Positions 43,831 through 52,875 of a stretch of DNA of 64,000 nt are shown here, piece after piece (position 1 is the stretch's first letter; every line of letters begins with the position of its first letter). The notes under the pieces were generated by a model. The model did no database searches. It was not told the DNA's origin and saw nothing but the letters and a program-made list of their open reading frames with translations. The DNA is from Methylorubrum sp. B1-46 (GTDB lineage Bacteria; Pseudomonadota; Alphaproteobacteria; Rhizobiales; Beijerinckiaceae), in the NCBI RefSeq assembly GCF_021117295.1, contig NZ_CP088247.1, positions 1,999,001 to 2,063,000 of the forward strand. The letters run 5' to 3'. A program made the position numbers and the translations under genes.

Positions 43831-44730
43831 TCAGAGATCGAGGATCAGGCCGTCATGGGCGACGGTCCAGCCGCGCGCCTCGACGCTGGCGCGCTCGGGC
43901 GAGTCCTCGACCAGGATCGGGTTGGTGTTGTTGATGTGGATCAAAACCCGCCGGCCGATCTCGACATCGGCGAAGGAGGCGATCGAGCCGGTCTCGCCGT
44001 TGATCTGGATATGGCCCATGCGCCAGCCGGTCTTGGTGCCGACGCCGGCCCGGATCATATCGTCGTCCTCCAGCACCGTGCCGTCGAAGAGGAGCGCGTC
44101 GGCGCCCGCGACGCGGGCTTTCAGCTCCTCCGTCACGCGGGCGCAGCCGGGGATGTAGGCGAGGCGCTTGCCCCCCGCCTCGATCATCGTACCGACGGTG
44201 GTTTCGGTCTCGGCCCCGATCTGCATCGAGGCGTCCTCCAGCCAGAGCGGCACCTTGCCGGGCACGGAGAACAGCGTCACCGAGAGTCCGGGCACCGGCT
44301 CGAAGGTCTGGTTGAGGGAAATCGTCTGCCGCTTCACCACATCGGCGGCCATCACGTCGAAGACGCGGTTGTCGGAGACCGAAGCCAGGATGCCGGGCGT
44401 GGCGTAGAGCGTGAAGGGCTGGCCCTCGCGCAAGGTCAGCAGGCCCGCGACGTGATCGACGTCGCCATTGGTCAGCAGCACCGCGTGGATCGGCGAGTGG
44501 CGCAGACCCTCCCGCGGATGCATCGGTGGGTTGGCCTGGATCTGCTGGCGGATGTCGGGGGAGGCGTTCAGCAGAAGCCAGCGTTCCCCGTCCGGAGAGA
44601 CCGCGATGCTCGACTGCGTGCGTGGTTTGACTCTGGGATCACCGGCCCAGGCCAGGGAGCAGATGGAGCAGCGGCAGTTCCACTGAGGAACGCCGCCGCC
44701 CGCCGCCGAGCCGAGGATCACGACATGCAT
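43831..44730 (-). CDS. pqqB: PQQ biosynthesis protein PqqB
   Basis: 299 residues, metallo-beta-lactamase fold: VVILGSAAGGGVPQWNCRCSICSLAW at the N-terminus and LLTNGDVDHVAGLLTLREGQPF with the Zn-binding Asp-His motif. Thought to hydroxylate the PqqA-derived tyrosine before PqqC. 47 nt after pqqA; 174 nt before pqqC/D. Confidence 0.96.
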   Translation of the reverse strand: MHVVILGSAAGGGVPQWNCRCSICSLAWAGDPRVKPRTQSSIAVSPDGERWLLLNASPDIRQQIQANPPMHPREGLRHSPIHAVLLTNGDVDHVAGLLTLREGQPFTLYATPGILASVSDNRVFDVMAADVVKRQTISLNQTFEPVPGLSVTLFSVPGKVPLWLEDASMQIGAETETTVGTMIEAGGKRLAYIPGCARVTEELKARVAGADALLFDGTVLEDDDMIRAGVGTKTGWRMGHIQINGETGSIASFADVEIGRRVLIHINNTNPILVEDSPERASVEARGWTVAHDGLILDL

Positions 44731-44777
44731 GGTGAGAACCCGCTGATGCCCGCAACCCTAACCCGGCTCAAATCACC

Positions 44778-44867
44778 TTAGTTGAAGGTGTCGATCTCGG
44801 CCGACTCGTAGCTCGTGACTTCCATGCCGACGCAGATCTCGGAAACGATGGGGGCGGCCCACTTCAT
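44778..44867 (-). CDS. pqqA: PQQ precursor peptide PqqA
   Basis: 29 residues, MKWAAPIVSEICVGMEVTSY then ESAEIDTFN. The substrate Glu-x3-Tyr pair is E16 and Y20 (EVTSY), which become the PQQ skeleton. Start ATG 44867 with GAGGAG upstream. In M. extorquens the pqqA transcript is strong and mostly ends before pqqB; a clear stop-signal hairpin is not seen in the 47-nt gap. Confidence 0.95.
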   Translation of the reverse strand: MKWAAPIVSEICVGMEVTSYESAEIDTFN

Positions 44868-45099
44868 GGTGTTTCTCCTCGACTTTATGGAACGCCCGAA
44901 TCCTCGACCCAACTTGCTTAAGAGGATCGTAAGATACTGGCGACGCACTCGTTTTCGCACGCAGGAGGTATATCGCCAATTCCGGCTCCGCCTGCAAGAG
45001 CCGGCTTGCCGTTTCTTCCCATGTTCGCACCGGGACGGTCCCAACTTCCCGTGAAACACAGGTTAGACTTTGGTGGGGGGAACGAAATGCCGCGGGGCC

Positions 45100-45807
45100 T
45101 CAGTGGCGGAAATCCTGGCCGCGCAGGTCGAGCATGAAGCCCTTGCCGCGCACGGTGACGATGACCGGGCCGCCCAGCCGCACGAAATCCGAGAGCTTCG
45201 AGCGCAGGTAACCGACATAGACATCGACCACGTTGAGGGAGAGGCCGCCCTGGCCGGCCCAGAGGCGGTCGAAGATCTCGCCGCGCGAGATCGGCCGGTT
45301 GACCTCCTGCATAAGGAGGGCGAGTAGTTCCGCCTCCCGCGGGGTGAGACGGGCCGAAGCCTCGCCGAAGCTGACTTGGCGGATGTTGACGTCGAGCGTG
45401 AGGCGGCCGGCGGTGAAGACGGTGCGCGGCGTGTCGGCCTCGCGGCGCCGCAGCAGGTGGACCTGGAGCCGGGCCAACAGCTCGTCGAACACGAACGGCT
45501 TGACGATATAGTCGTCGGCGCCGAGCGCCAGGCCTTCGGCCCGGTCGCGCACCTCGTCGCGGGCGCTCAGGAAGAGGATCGCGCCGGGATAGCCGCCCTC
45601 GCGCAGGGAGCGGCAGACATCGTGGCCGGAGCCGTCCGGCAGTGTGATGTCGAGAACGACCGCCTCCGGGGCATCGTCGCGGGCGGCGCTGAGCGCGTCC
45701 TCGACCCGGCCGGCGACGCCGACGGAGAAGCCTTCCGCCTCCAAGCCGCGAGCGAGGATGCCGCGGATGTCGATGTCATCCTCAACGATCAATACGCGCG
45801 TCGTCAT
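45100..45807 (-). CDS. OmpR/PhoB family response regulator
   Basis: 235 residues. Receiver domain from VLIVEDDIDIRGILARGL with phospho-acceptor Asp in VVLDITLPDGSG and KPF; a C-terminal winged helix begins about residue 130 (ARLTPREAELLALLMQEVNRPISRGEIFDRLWAGQ), with the recognition helix in LNVVDVYVGYLRSKL. Cognate kinase is the downstream-coded neighbour at 45804 (4-nt overlap, ATGA). No clear regulon; lies next to pqqA and could act in methanol regulation. Confidence 0.9.
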   Translation of the reverse strand: MTTRVLIVEDDIDIRGILARGLEAEGFSVGVAGRVEDALSAARDDAPEAVVLDITLPDGSGHDVCRSLREGGYPGAILFLSARDEVRDRAEGLALGADDYIVKPFVFDELLARLQVHLLRRREADTPRTVFTAGRLTLDVNIRQVSFGEASARLTPREAELLALLMQEVNRPISRGEIFDRLWAGQGGLSLNVVDVYVGYLRSKLSDFVRLGGPVIVTVRGKGFMLDLRGQDFRH

Positions 45808-47438
45808 GCGGCGCCGATCCTCTCGTGTCCTGCCCCGTACGATTTTGGTGCGGCGCCCTCGTCGAGCGCGGGCAGGTCGATGACCACCCGGGCGCCGCCG
45901 CGTTCGGCTCTGCCGAGGCTGATCGCGCCATCATGGCGTTCAACGACCCATCGCGCCAGAGCTAAACCGATGCCGAATCCCGCTTCTCCCGATCGGGCCT
46001 CGCGGCGAAAGCGCTCGAACAAGCCCTCGCCCTGTTCGGGAAAACCGGGCCCATCGTCGTCGATGGTGATGAGCGCCCGGCTTCCCTGCGGACCCTCGCC
46101 CCCGTTCAGGGAGACGGTGACGCGGGTCAGGCCGTTGGCATGGCGCAGGGCATTGTCGATCAGGCTCTCGACAACCTGGCGGAGCCATTCCGGATCGGCG
46201 CTGATCTCGATATCGCGGTCGCCCGGCTCCAGCACCAGTCCGACCCGGCGGCGGGCGGCCTCCGAGCCGGCGCTGTCGATGGCGTCGGTCAGCACTTCGA
46301 CGGCGCTGACGGCGCGCCGGTCGAGTTCGATCTGGCCGGATTCCGAGCGGGCGACGCGCAGGAGGTCCTCCACCCGGCGCTTGAGCCGCTGCGCGCGCTT
46401 GCGGATGGTGGCGAAGACCGGCCCGTGATCGACAGGCTTGCCGGCGGCGCGCTCGACCTTGCGCTGGGCGAGGTCGCACTCGCCCAGGATCACCGTGAGC
46501 GGGGTGCGCAACTCGTGGCTGACATCGGCGAAGAAGCGGCGCCGGGAGCGGTCCACCATCTCCAGCCGCGCATTGGCCGCACGCAGATCGGCGGTGCGGG
46601 CCTCCACCGTGTCCTCCAGGGCGGCCCGGTCGGCGGCGAGCCGACCCTCGCGGCGGGCGAGCCGGGCGGCCATGCGGTTGAAGTTCGCGACGAGCAGACC
46701 GAGCTCGTCGCGGGTCTCGACCGAGAGCCGGGTATCGAGCGCGCCGCTGCCGACGGCGCCGGCCGCCCGGCGGATCTCCTCGATCCGTGCCAGCGTCGGC
46801 CGCGTGACTGAACGATAGAGCACCCCGACGAAGGCCAGCGCCAGCGCCACCGCCGTGAGCGCAGCGATGGTCAGGCGGTTCGACAGGGTGGCAGCGGCCT
46901 CCGTCCCCGCATTCATGCTGCGCCGCTCGGCCTCGACCAGCAGCGAGAGCGGCGGTCCCGTCATCGCCCCGAAGGCGTTCAACGTCCCCTGCATCGCGGT
47001 CTTGCGCCGGTCGGGATCGCTCTCTCGCCGTACCAGGGTGACCTGCCGGTCGAGCATGGCGCGGGCCGCGCGCACATTGGCCAGCGGCCGGGTCCGCGCG
47101 ACATACTGGATCCGGTCCTCGAGGTTGGTGCTCGTCGCCATGCCGTTGCCGAGGGCGTCGTCGACGCGGTTGAGCGCCTCATCGACCCGGTCGCGGGTCA
47201 CCGACAAGGCCTCCGGCGGCGCGTCCGGGTTGCCGATGCTCTCGATGGCAGCGAAGCCGTACTGCGCCAGCCGCCCGGAGAGTTCGGCGAGAAGCTCCAG
47301 CCGGTGCTGGGCGGCGAGCGTGCGATCGATGACGTTCTCGGTCAGCCGGATCGACCACAGCACGCCGACCGCCGCCAGCAGGGCGATCAGCGCCATGCCG
47401 CCGAGCAGCAGGGCAAACCGGACTTTCAGCGAACGCAT
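45804..47438 (-). CDS. Sensor histidine kinase
   Basis: 544 residues: N-terminal transmembrane helix (about 8-28), periplasmic loop (about 30-190, no recognised sensor), second helix (about 190-210), HAMP (LARIEEIRRAAGAVGSGAL), a DHp helix with the phospho-acceptor His in ADVSHELRTPLTVILGE, and a HATPase domain with LVESLIDNALRHANG (N box), DDGPGFPEQGEGLFERF and GFGIGLALARW. Partner of the response regulator at 45100-45807. Signal unknown. Followed 95 nt later by repeat C3. Confidence 0.92.
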   Translation of the reverse strand: MRSLKVRFALLLGGMALIALLAAVGVLWSIRLTENVIDRTLAAQHRLELLAELSGRLAQYGFAAIESIGNPDAPPEALSVTRDRVDEALNRVDDALGNGMATSTNLEDRIQYVARTRPLANVRAARAMLDRQVTLVRRESDPDRRKTAMQGTLNAFGAMTGPPLSLLVEAERRSMNAGTEAAATLSNRLTIAALTAVALALAFVGVLYRSVTRPTLARIEEIRRAAGAVGSGALDTRLSVETRDELGLLVANFNRMAARLARREGRLAADRAALEDTVEARTADLRAANARLEMVDRSRRRFFADVSHELRTPLTVILGECDLAQRKVERAAGKPVDHGPVFATIRKRAQRLKRRVEDLLRVARSESGQIELDRRAVSAVEVLTDAIDSAGSEAARRRVGLVLEPGDRDIEISADPEWLRQVVESLIDNALRHANGLTRVTVSLNGGEGPQGSRALITIDDDGPGFPEQGEGLFERFRREARSGEAGFGIGLALARWVVERHDGAISLGRAERGGARVVIDLPALDEGAAPKSYGAGHERIGAA

Positions 47439-47533
47439 GGTCTCCCTCTCCGCCGCGGCGGCGGCGGGCGGACCATGTCACCGCCGGGGCAGGGTCTCAA
47501 GCCGGCTCGCATTGCCGGCTTGTCCCGCTCGCC

Positions 47534-47617
47534 TAAGAGTGCCTCACAAAACTCCCGGTCTCTGATCGTCTTCACTCTGGCAATGACGGCGCGGCGGGAG
47601 TTTTGTGAGAGACACTA
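47534..47617. repeat. 84-bp inverted repeat family C, copy 3
   Basis: TAAGAGTGCCTCACAAAACTCCC to GGGAGTTTTGTGAGAGACACTA. The last three bases (47615-47617) are the stop codon (TAG on the minus strand) of the next small gene. Orientation as copy 1. Confidence 0.88.
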
Positions 47618-47821
47618 AAGGTCGTTCGGCAGGCTGCCCTTGGGCGCGCAGCGCCAGCTCTTCACGTGGTAGCCGGGATGCTCCTCCTGCCACGCCGCCA
47701 GGGTGCTCTGCGAATTGCGCAGGCAGATGAAGGTGTTCGGGCTGTCGTAGGAGAGGTTGATCCGCTCCTCGTGGCACTTCGCCGGCTCGGCGATCAGGCA
47801 GACGGACAGGAGCAGGAACAT
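47615..47821 (-). CDS. Small secreted cysteine-containing protein, unknown
   Basis: 68 residues from ATG 47821 with a short signal peptide (MFLLLSVCLIAEPAKC). The mature part has NTFICLRNSQSTLAAWQEEHPGYHVKSWRC with several cysteines. No family known to me. Its stop codon is part of repeat C3, and it lies downstream of fhcC on the same strand. Confidence 0.62.
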   Translation of the reverse strand: MFLLLSVCLIAEPAKCHEERINLSYDSPNTFICLRNSQSTLAAWQEEHPGYHVKSWRCAPKGSLPNDL

Positions 47822-47970
47822 GCGCGCGGCCTCGGGCAGGAGGAGGGCGCGGGCGGCACGACCGGATCGGTGCCCCACGCCTTTCGTGCGAGGCAAAGTG
47901 GGAGAATCCGGCAGGCCAGCAAGTCATTTTTCTGCGACTTGCCGGCGGCTTTCGGAAAAATCGTGCGGGA

Positions 47971-48768
47971 TCAGGCCGTCACGAACAACTCGCCCTTGCC
48001 GAGCGTCGCGAGGTCGCCCGAGTAGCGCCGCAGCGTTCCGCCGAGCAGGCCGGCCTGCGCCGCGTCGAGGCGCTTGAGGCTCTGGGCCAACAGGCGGACG
48101 AAGACCAGATCCGGCGTGCCGGTCTCGACGAAGGTCGGCAGCAAAGCGCCGTGGCTGCCGGCGATCAGCGTGCCGCGGCGCATGCCGTAGCCCGGATGGT
48201 CGCCGAGCGCGCCGGAGACGACGATGGTGCCGGCGATCATCCGCGAGCCGGCGAAGGCCCCGGCCGATCCGGCCAGGATCAGGCCCCGCCGCATGCGGTC
48301 GCCGAGATGATCGCCCGCCGCGCCCTTGATGACGAGCGTCGCGCCGTCGAGCCCGGCCTTGGCAGCGTAGACCGCGCCGCCGGCGTGATCCCCGGCATCG
48401 CCTTCGATCGTGATCGTACCGCCGGTGGCACCGGTGGCGGCATAGGGGCCGGCCGAGCCCGTGACGGTCAGCGCGCCCGCCGCCATGGCCTCGCCGAGGC
48501 GCTGGCCGACATCGCCCTCGACGCGGATCGAGCCTTGCGAGAGCGCGGCACCCACCCGGTCGAGCCGGGACGAGCCGCCCTCGATCACGAGGCTGTCGGA
48601 GCCGTCGAGGCGGATCTCGAACGCGTCGCCGAGCGTCAGGCCGCGCCGGCTGGTGCCGATCGCGAGCCGGCCCGCTTCCGCCTCGGACAACCCGCTCAAG
48701 GCGAGCGGGGTGATGTTGAGGAGATCGACCCGCTCCGGCAGATCCCCGCGCAGTCTCAGCGTGCTCAT
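47971..48768 (-). CDS. fhcC: Formyltransferase/hydrolase complex subunit C
   Basis: 265 residues with a beta-helical FwdC/FmdC-like fold made of Gly/Asp/Ala-rich repeats (VEGDVGQRLGEAMAAGALTVTGSAGPYAATGATGGTITIEGDAGDHAGGAVYAAKAGLDGATLVIKGAAGDHLGDRMRRGLIL). Structural subunit of the Fhc complex that transfers formyl from formyl-H4MPT to methanofuran and hydrolyses it to formate. Last gene of fhcB-A-D-C. Confidence 0.93.
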   Translation of the reverse strand: MSTLRLRGDLPERVDLLNITPLALSGLSEAEAGRLAIGTSRRGLTLGDAFEIRLDGSDSLVIEGGSSRLDRVGAALSQGSIRVEGDVGQRLGEAMAAGALTVTGSAGPYAATGATGGTITIEGDAGDHAGGAVYAAKAGLDGATLVIKGAAGDHLGDRMRRGLILAGSAGAFAGSRMIAGTIVVSGALGDHPGYGMRRGTLIAGSHGALLPTFVETGTPDLVFVRLLAQSLKRLDAAQAGLLGGTLRRYSGDLATLGKGELFVTA

Positions 48769-48778
48769 CGTTGAGTCC

Positions 48779-49714
48779 TCATGCGGCGGGTTTCTCCAGC
48801 AGGTCGCGGAGGTGGTAGTGGTGCCGGCCGAGATTGCCGCCGTAATTGCCGGCGGTGACCGCGACCAGGCCGTACTTGGCGCCGATCTCGGTGGCGGCGT
48901 GGAGCGCCGCGCGCATCGACTCGGCGACGCCTTGCGAGGTTAGGGCGTCGATGACGATTTCGAGCACCACGCCGCATTCGGGCGGCAGCGCCGAGCCGGC
49001 TCGGCCCTTCAGGGTCGGACAATAGGCGTCGTTGGTGGAGGCCATCATGCCCTTGGTGCGTCCGCCGACCTTCGAGCCCGAGCGGACGATGCCGCCGGGG
49101 AAGGGCAGGATCGCGCCGGGGACCGCCTTGGCGGCCTCGACCGCGATCTCGGCGACGATGAGGGTGTCCGCGTGCTTGCGCCCGAGGAACAAGAGGTTGC
49201 CGCCGCCGACCGCGCCGTCGACGGCGCGGGTTGAATCCTCGCACAGAAACTCGCCGTCCATGACGGGGATGCGCCAGTAGCGGCGCATCTTGCCCTGCGC
49301 ATCGGGCAGCCGCTTGGCGACGGCGAAACCGTCACCGAAATAGCGGATCGCCCCGCCGAGCTTGATCTTGTGCGGTCCCTCGACGCCGGCAAAGCAGGCG
49401 GTGCCGGGGCAGGTGAGGATGCACTGGCCGACGCGCTTGAGGAGTTGCTCCTTCAGCCCGTTCGGCTCGAAGCCGAACAGCAGGATGCGCACGCCGGGGC
49501 GCCCGTCCGGCGTCTCGTCGGGCGAGAGCTCGGCGTCGACGCCGGCCTCGGCGCCGCAGCCGATCACCGAGGTGGCGAAGCCCGTCATCACCGTGGCCGC
49601 GATCATCGCCCATTTCGGCGTGTCGTTGGTCACGATGATCGCGGTGCCCGCGACGTCGAAGGCTTCGGCGAAGGTGTCCTCGACCTTGATGCCGTTGAGG
49701 ATGAGGTCGCTCAT
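48779..49714 (-). CDS. fhcD: Formylmethanofuran:H4MPT formyltransferase (subunit D)
   Basis: 311 residues from ATG 49714 (MSDLILNGIKVEDTFAEAFDV), close to archaeal Ftr. Moves the formyl group from formyl-H4MPT to methanofuran; in the methylotroph this runs in the oxidative direction. Motifs GRPGVRILLFGFEPNGLKEQL, GTACFAGVEG and KVGGRTKGMMASTNDAYCPTLKG are conserved. 26 nt from fhcA; 10 nt before fhcC. Confidence 0.95.
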   Translation of the reverse strand: MSDLILNGIKVEDTFAEAFDVAGTAIIVTNDTPKWAMIAATVMTGFATSVIGCGAEAGVDAELSPDETPDGRPGVRILLFGFEPNGLKEQLLKRVGQCILTCPGTACFAGVEGPHKIKLGGAIRYFGDGFAVAKRLPDAQGKMRRYWRIPVMDGEFLCEDSTRAVDGAVGGGNLLFLGRKHADTLIVAEIAVEAAKAVPGAILPFPGGIVRSGSKVGGRTKGMMASTNDAYCPTLKGRAGSALPPECGVVLEIVIDALTSQGVAESMRAALHAATEIGAKYGLVAVTAGNYGGNLGRHHYHLRDLLEKPAA

Positions 49715-49740
49715 CGATTTCGTCCCATCACCCTCGCCCA

Positions 49741-51387
49741 TCACGCCCGGCACGCCACGTCTTCGAACGTCCCGGTCTTCTCCGGGAAGGCGGCGTCCGG
49801 CACCGCGAAGGTGTCGAGCCCGGCGCCGAAGCGGTCCTGCAGGTAGGTCTCGGCGCGCTTCTCCATGCCGGCATCGGCCCCGACATCGAGTGAGAGCGTT
49901 TTTCCGGAGAACCACGCCACGACCTCGCCGTCCTCGACGATGGGCTGGCCGTCCTTCAGCACCAGCTTGGCGCGGGAGAACATCGCTGTGCGGTCCCGTT
50001 CGTCGCGGTAGATCGCGACGTCGGCCTTGGCGCCCTCGCGCAGATGGCCGCGGTCGGTCAGGCCGAGCAGCTTGGCCGGGCCCGAACGGGTGAGCTGGGC
50101 GATCTCGCTGAACGTGTACTCGCGCTCGATCTTGGGCAGGCCGGAGCGCTCGCCGACCACCGCCGGCAGCGTCGCGATTTCCTTCGCGCGCTCCTCGGCA
50201 TCCATCAGCAGATGGATGATGCGCGGATACTCAGTGAAGACGCCGCCATTCGGGTGGTCGGTCGTCAGGATGGTGCGCTCGGGGTTCGAGGAGAGCAGCA
50301 TCAGTTCCAGGCCGATCGCCCATTGCAGCGACGAGACCGGGCCGCGCGGCCGGTAGAGGAACGGCACCACGCCACCGCCCTCGGCATCGCCGGCCGTGAG
50401 CACCCACTTCTTCGGCTTGGCCCCTTTCCGGCCGCCGAACTGGCGCAGGATGTCGAGGGAGATCGTCACCGTCTGGCCGAACACCACCTGACCCACGTCG
50501 TAGGTCGCGTTGGGATGGGCCTCCATCGCCGCGTTGATCCGCTCGGCCGCCGAGCGGAAGCCGCCGGTCATCGGGTTCTCCGGATCAACCACGCCGTAGG
50601 CGTAGAACTGGGCGTGGGCGAAGTGGATGCGCCGGCCCTCCGCCGCCTCGAGCGTGGCGACGAGGGAGTCGTCGGCGCCGGGCAGGCCGAGATTGTTGCA
50701 GTGGACGTGCAGCGGGTGCGGCACGCCGATCTCCTCGACCGCGTCGAGCAGGGCCGACATGATCGTGCGGGTCGAGAGCCCGTAGCAGGGGATCTCGTCG
50801 TCGAGGCTGAGCTTCAAGACGCCGTCCTTGAAGGCCGAGGCGCCGCCCGCATTGATGCACTTGACGCCCAGACCCCGCGAATGGGCCAGCGTCTGCTGCA
50901 CGAGATCGCGTACCGCGTTCTTGCCCTCGCCATCGCGCAGAAGTTGAAGCAGGTGGTCGTCGTTGCCGAGCACGGCCAGGCCGCCACGGTCGAGCAGCGG
51001 GATGTCGGCGAGTTCGAGATGGGTCGCGAGCGCGTTCGAGGGCGGCAGGGCCGGCTCGACCGCGGTGGTGTAGCCCATCCGCGCGTAATTGGCGCCGATC
51101 CAGCTGCCCGAGCCGCCGGCATGGGCGAAGGGATGGCCGTTGGGCGCGGATTCGCTGACGTAGAGGTCGGGCAGGAGCAGGCGGCTCATCACCACGTTGC
51201 CGCCGGCGATGTGCGAGTGGACCTCGACGCCGCCGGCCATCACCACGCAGCCCGTGGCATCGATGGTGCGGTCGGGCGCGCGCTCGGAGGGGGCGACGAC
51301 GCGGCCATCCTCGATCCAGACGTCGCCGACGGCGTCGCGCCCGGCTGTCGGATCGACCACCCGTCCGCCGTGGATACGGGTCAGCAT
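49741..51387 (-). CDS. fhcA: Formyltransferase/hydrolase complex subunit A (amidohydrolase)
   Basis: 548 residues, FwdA/FmdA-like. Amidohydrolase with metal ligands: VEVHSHIAGG near the N-terminus, HVHCNNLGLPG, the carboxylated Lys region (GLGVKCINAGG) and the later TTDHPNGG. Hydrolyses formyl-methanofuran to formate. Overlaps fhcB by 7 nt. Confidence 0.95.
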   Translation of the reverse strand: MLTRIHGGRVVDPTAGRDAVGDVWIEDGRVVAPSERAPDRTIDATGCVVMAGGVEVHSHIAGGNVVMSRLLLPDLYVSESAPNGHPFAHAGGSGSWIGANYARMGYTTAVEPALPPSNALATHLELADIPLLDRGGLAVLGNDDHLLQLLRDGEGKNAVRDLVQQTLAHSRGLGVKCINAGGASAFKDGVLKLSLDDEIPCYGLSTRTIMSALLDAVEEIGVPHPLHVHCNNLGLPGADDSLVATLEAAEGRRIHFAHAQFYAYGVVDPENPMTGGFRSAAERINAAMEAHPNATYDVGQVVFGQTVTISLDILRQFGGRKGAKPKKWVLTAGDAEGGGVVPFLYRPRGPVSSLQWAIGLELMLLSSNPERTILTTDHPNGGVFTEYPRIIHLLMDAEERAKEIATLPAVVGERSGLPKIEREYTFSEIAQLTRSGPAKLLGLTDRGHLREGAKADVAIYRDERDRTAMFSRAKLVLKDGQPIVEDGEVVAWFSGKTLSLDVGADAGMEKRAETYLQDRFGAGLDTFAVPDAAFPEKTGTFEDVACRA

Positions 51388-52457
51388 GAGACACCCTTCT
51401 CGATGAGGCGGTCGCGGATGCGGGCGAGCACGTCGGCGGCCGTTTGTGCTTCGGCAGCCGCTTTCGGCTCGGCATAGGCGATGACGCCGCGCCGCTCGTT
51501 CCAGAGCGCGCCGCCGACGCTGTGGCCGGGCACGCCCACGGTGATGACGATCTCTGCGGTTTCGCCCGCGGCTTCGGGCGAGCCCTCACCGACGATGGCG
51601 ACGGTGGGCAGGCTGCCGAGCCAAGCCGGGCGCGGCGCGGGGAGCGAGGCGAGCCACAGGGCAGCGTCGGCCTCTCCCGACGCGATCTGGCGGGCGCTAT
51701 CGAAGCGCCAGGGATCGTGCTCGGGCTGATGCCGGCCGAAGCCGACCCGGGGCGCCTGCCCCGTGGTCCAGGCGGAGAGCTGCACCGCGGCGCGGCCCTG
51801 GAACGGGTCGGCCAGCGTGAGCGCGAAGAAGCGGGTGGATTCGTTGAGGTCGCGGATCAGGCCCTGGAGCATCTCCACGCCGAGTTCACCGACCTCTTCA
51901 GCGTCGTAGATCACGACGCCGTACTGCGCGGAAAACAGGCGGCGGGCGAGGTCGGCGAAGGCCGCTTCCCCAGCGAGATGCCCCTTGGCGAAGGCGCGCA
52001 GGTGGCCCAGCGAGAGTGCGAGCCCGCCCGCGTCGGAGGCGTAGGCGACGTGACGGATCGCACCGTTCTGCGGACCGCCCAGCGACAGCAGAGCGCGCTC
52101 GGCGCCCGCCGCCCGTCCGCGGCTCGGGGCCGCGGCGGCGATCTCGCCGATCAATTCGCCGTCCCAGGGGCGGTTGCCGAGGATCAGCACGACGTCCGCT
52201 CGGCCGATGGTCTCGGCGCGAGTCGTGGTCATGACGCCGCCCGCGCTCAGCGCGCCGAGTTCGGCGTAAACGCTAGGGCCGGAGACGGGATCGAGCGAGG
52301 CGCCCAGCGTCTCGGCCAGCCGGTAGGCGGCGCGTAGCGCCGAGACTTCGGCGCTCAGACCCGCCAGCACCGGCACGCGCGACGCGGCCAGCAGGTCGGC
52401 CGCGGCTTCGACCGCCGCGTCCACATCCGCCGCGCCTCCCTTCACCCAGGCTGCCAT
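51381..52457 (-). CDS. fhcB: Formyltransferase/hydrolase complex subunit B
   Basis: 358 residues, related to the catalytic FwdB/FmdB subunit of formylmethanofuran dehydrogenase but without the cluster and tungstopterin motif (no CXXC-type N-terminal cysteines visible). The methylotroph complex is a hydrolase and does not use redox, fitting this loss. Segments HQPEHDPWRFDSARQIASGEADAALWLASLP are recognisable. First gene of fhcB-A-D-C. Confidence 0.93.
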   Translation of the reverse strand: MAAWVKGGAADVDAAVEAAADLLAASRVPVLAGLSAEVSALRAAYRLAETLGASLDPVSGPSVYAELGALSAGGVMTTTRAETIGRADVVLILGNRPWDGELIGEIAAAAPSRGRAAGAERALLSLGGPQNGAIRHVAYASDAGGLALSLGHLRAFAKGHLAGEAAFADLARRLFSAQYGVVIYDAEEVGELGVEMLQGLIRDLNESTRFFALTLADPFQGRAAVQLSAWTTGQAPRVGFGRHQPEHDPWRFDSARQIASGEADAALWLASLPAPRPAWLGSLPTVAIVGEGSPEAAGETAEIVITVGVPGHSVGGALWNERRGVIAYAEPKAAAEAQTAADVLARIRDRLIEKGVSC

Positions 52458-52875
52458 GCTTCCTCACCGTCGTTTCTTCGGGCATCCCCGCATCGAGGCG
52501 GGGCGAAAGACGGTCATGTCCGAAGGGCGCCCTGGGCGCCCCTGGTGGAGACTCGATGCCCTCGAATTCCCGGCTCGGGTTCAAGGACAGGGGCTCGGAC
52601 CGGCTCCGCGAGTGGGAGCGGGCTGGTTTTGCCTTCCTGAGCCGGAGCCTGCAAGCCCCCGGCGAAGTTTGCATCGGAGATTTCCTGCATCGACCCGCAC
52701 CGGGTCAGCGATGATCCGGCGCCTTAACGGGGCTGTCCGCGTCTTCGAGAATGTATTGAGCGAGGTTGCCTCGGGCGAGGTTGTCGGCGCCGCCGCAGCG
52801 TGGGAGAAGCCGCCCGCATCGCCGGGCGCGTGTGTGCGGGCCGCGCCGGCAGCTTTAGCGGGAGGGAATGAGAGC
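52458..52875. other. Divergent region between fhcB and mptG
   Basis: About 420 nt that should contain both promoters. The frame of mptG is open upstream to 52711 and beyond (ATG 52711 is possible), but the residues there are not like the family and the GTG at 52876 has a better ribosome binding site. No specific site was recognised. Confidence 0.45.

Noticed and set aside
44731..44777. Terminator between pqqA and pqqB
   Set aside because: No stable hairpin with a T-run is visible in the 47-nt gap.
31005..47617. Family C repeats considered as ends of insertion sequences
   Set aside because: No transposase is near any copy and the whole element is only about 84 bp; best regarded as a short palindromic element.
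52711..52875. ATG 52711 as the mptG start
   Set aside because: The extra 55 residues are not like the family and GTG 52876 has a better ribosome binding site.
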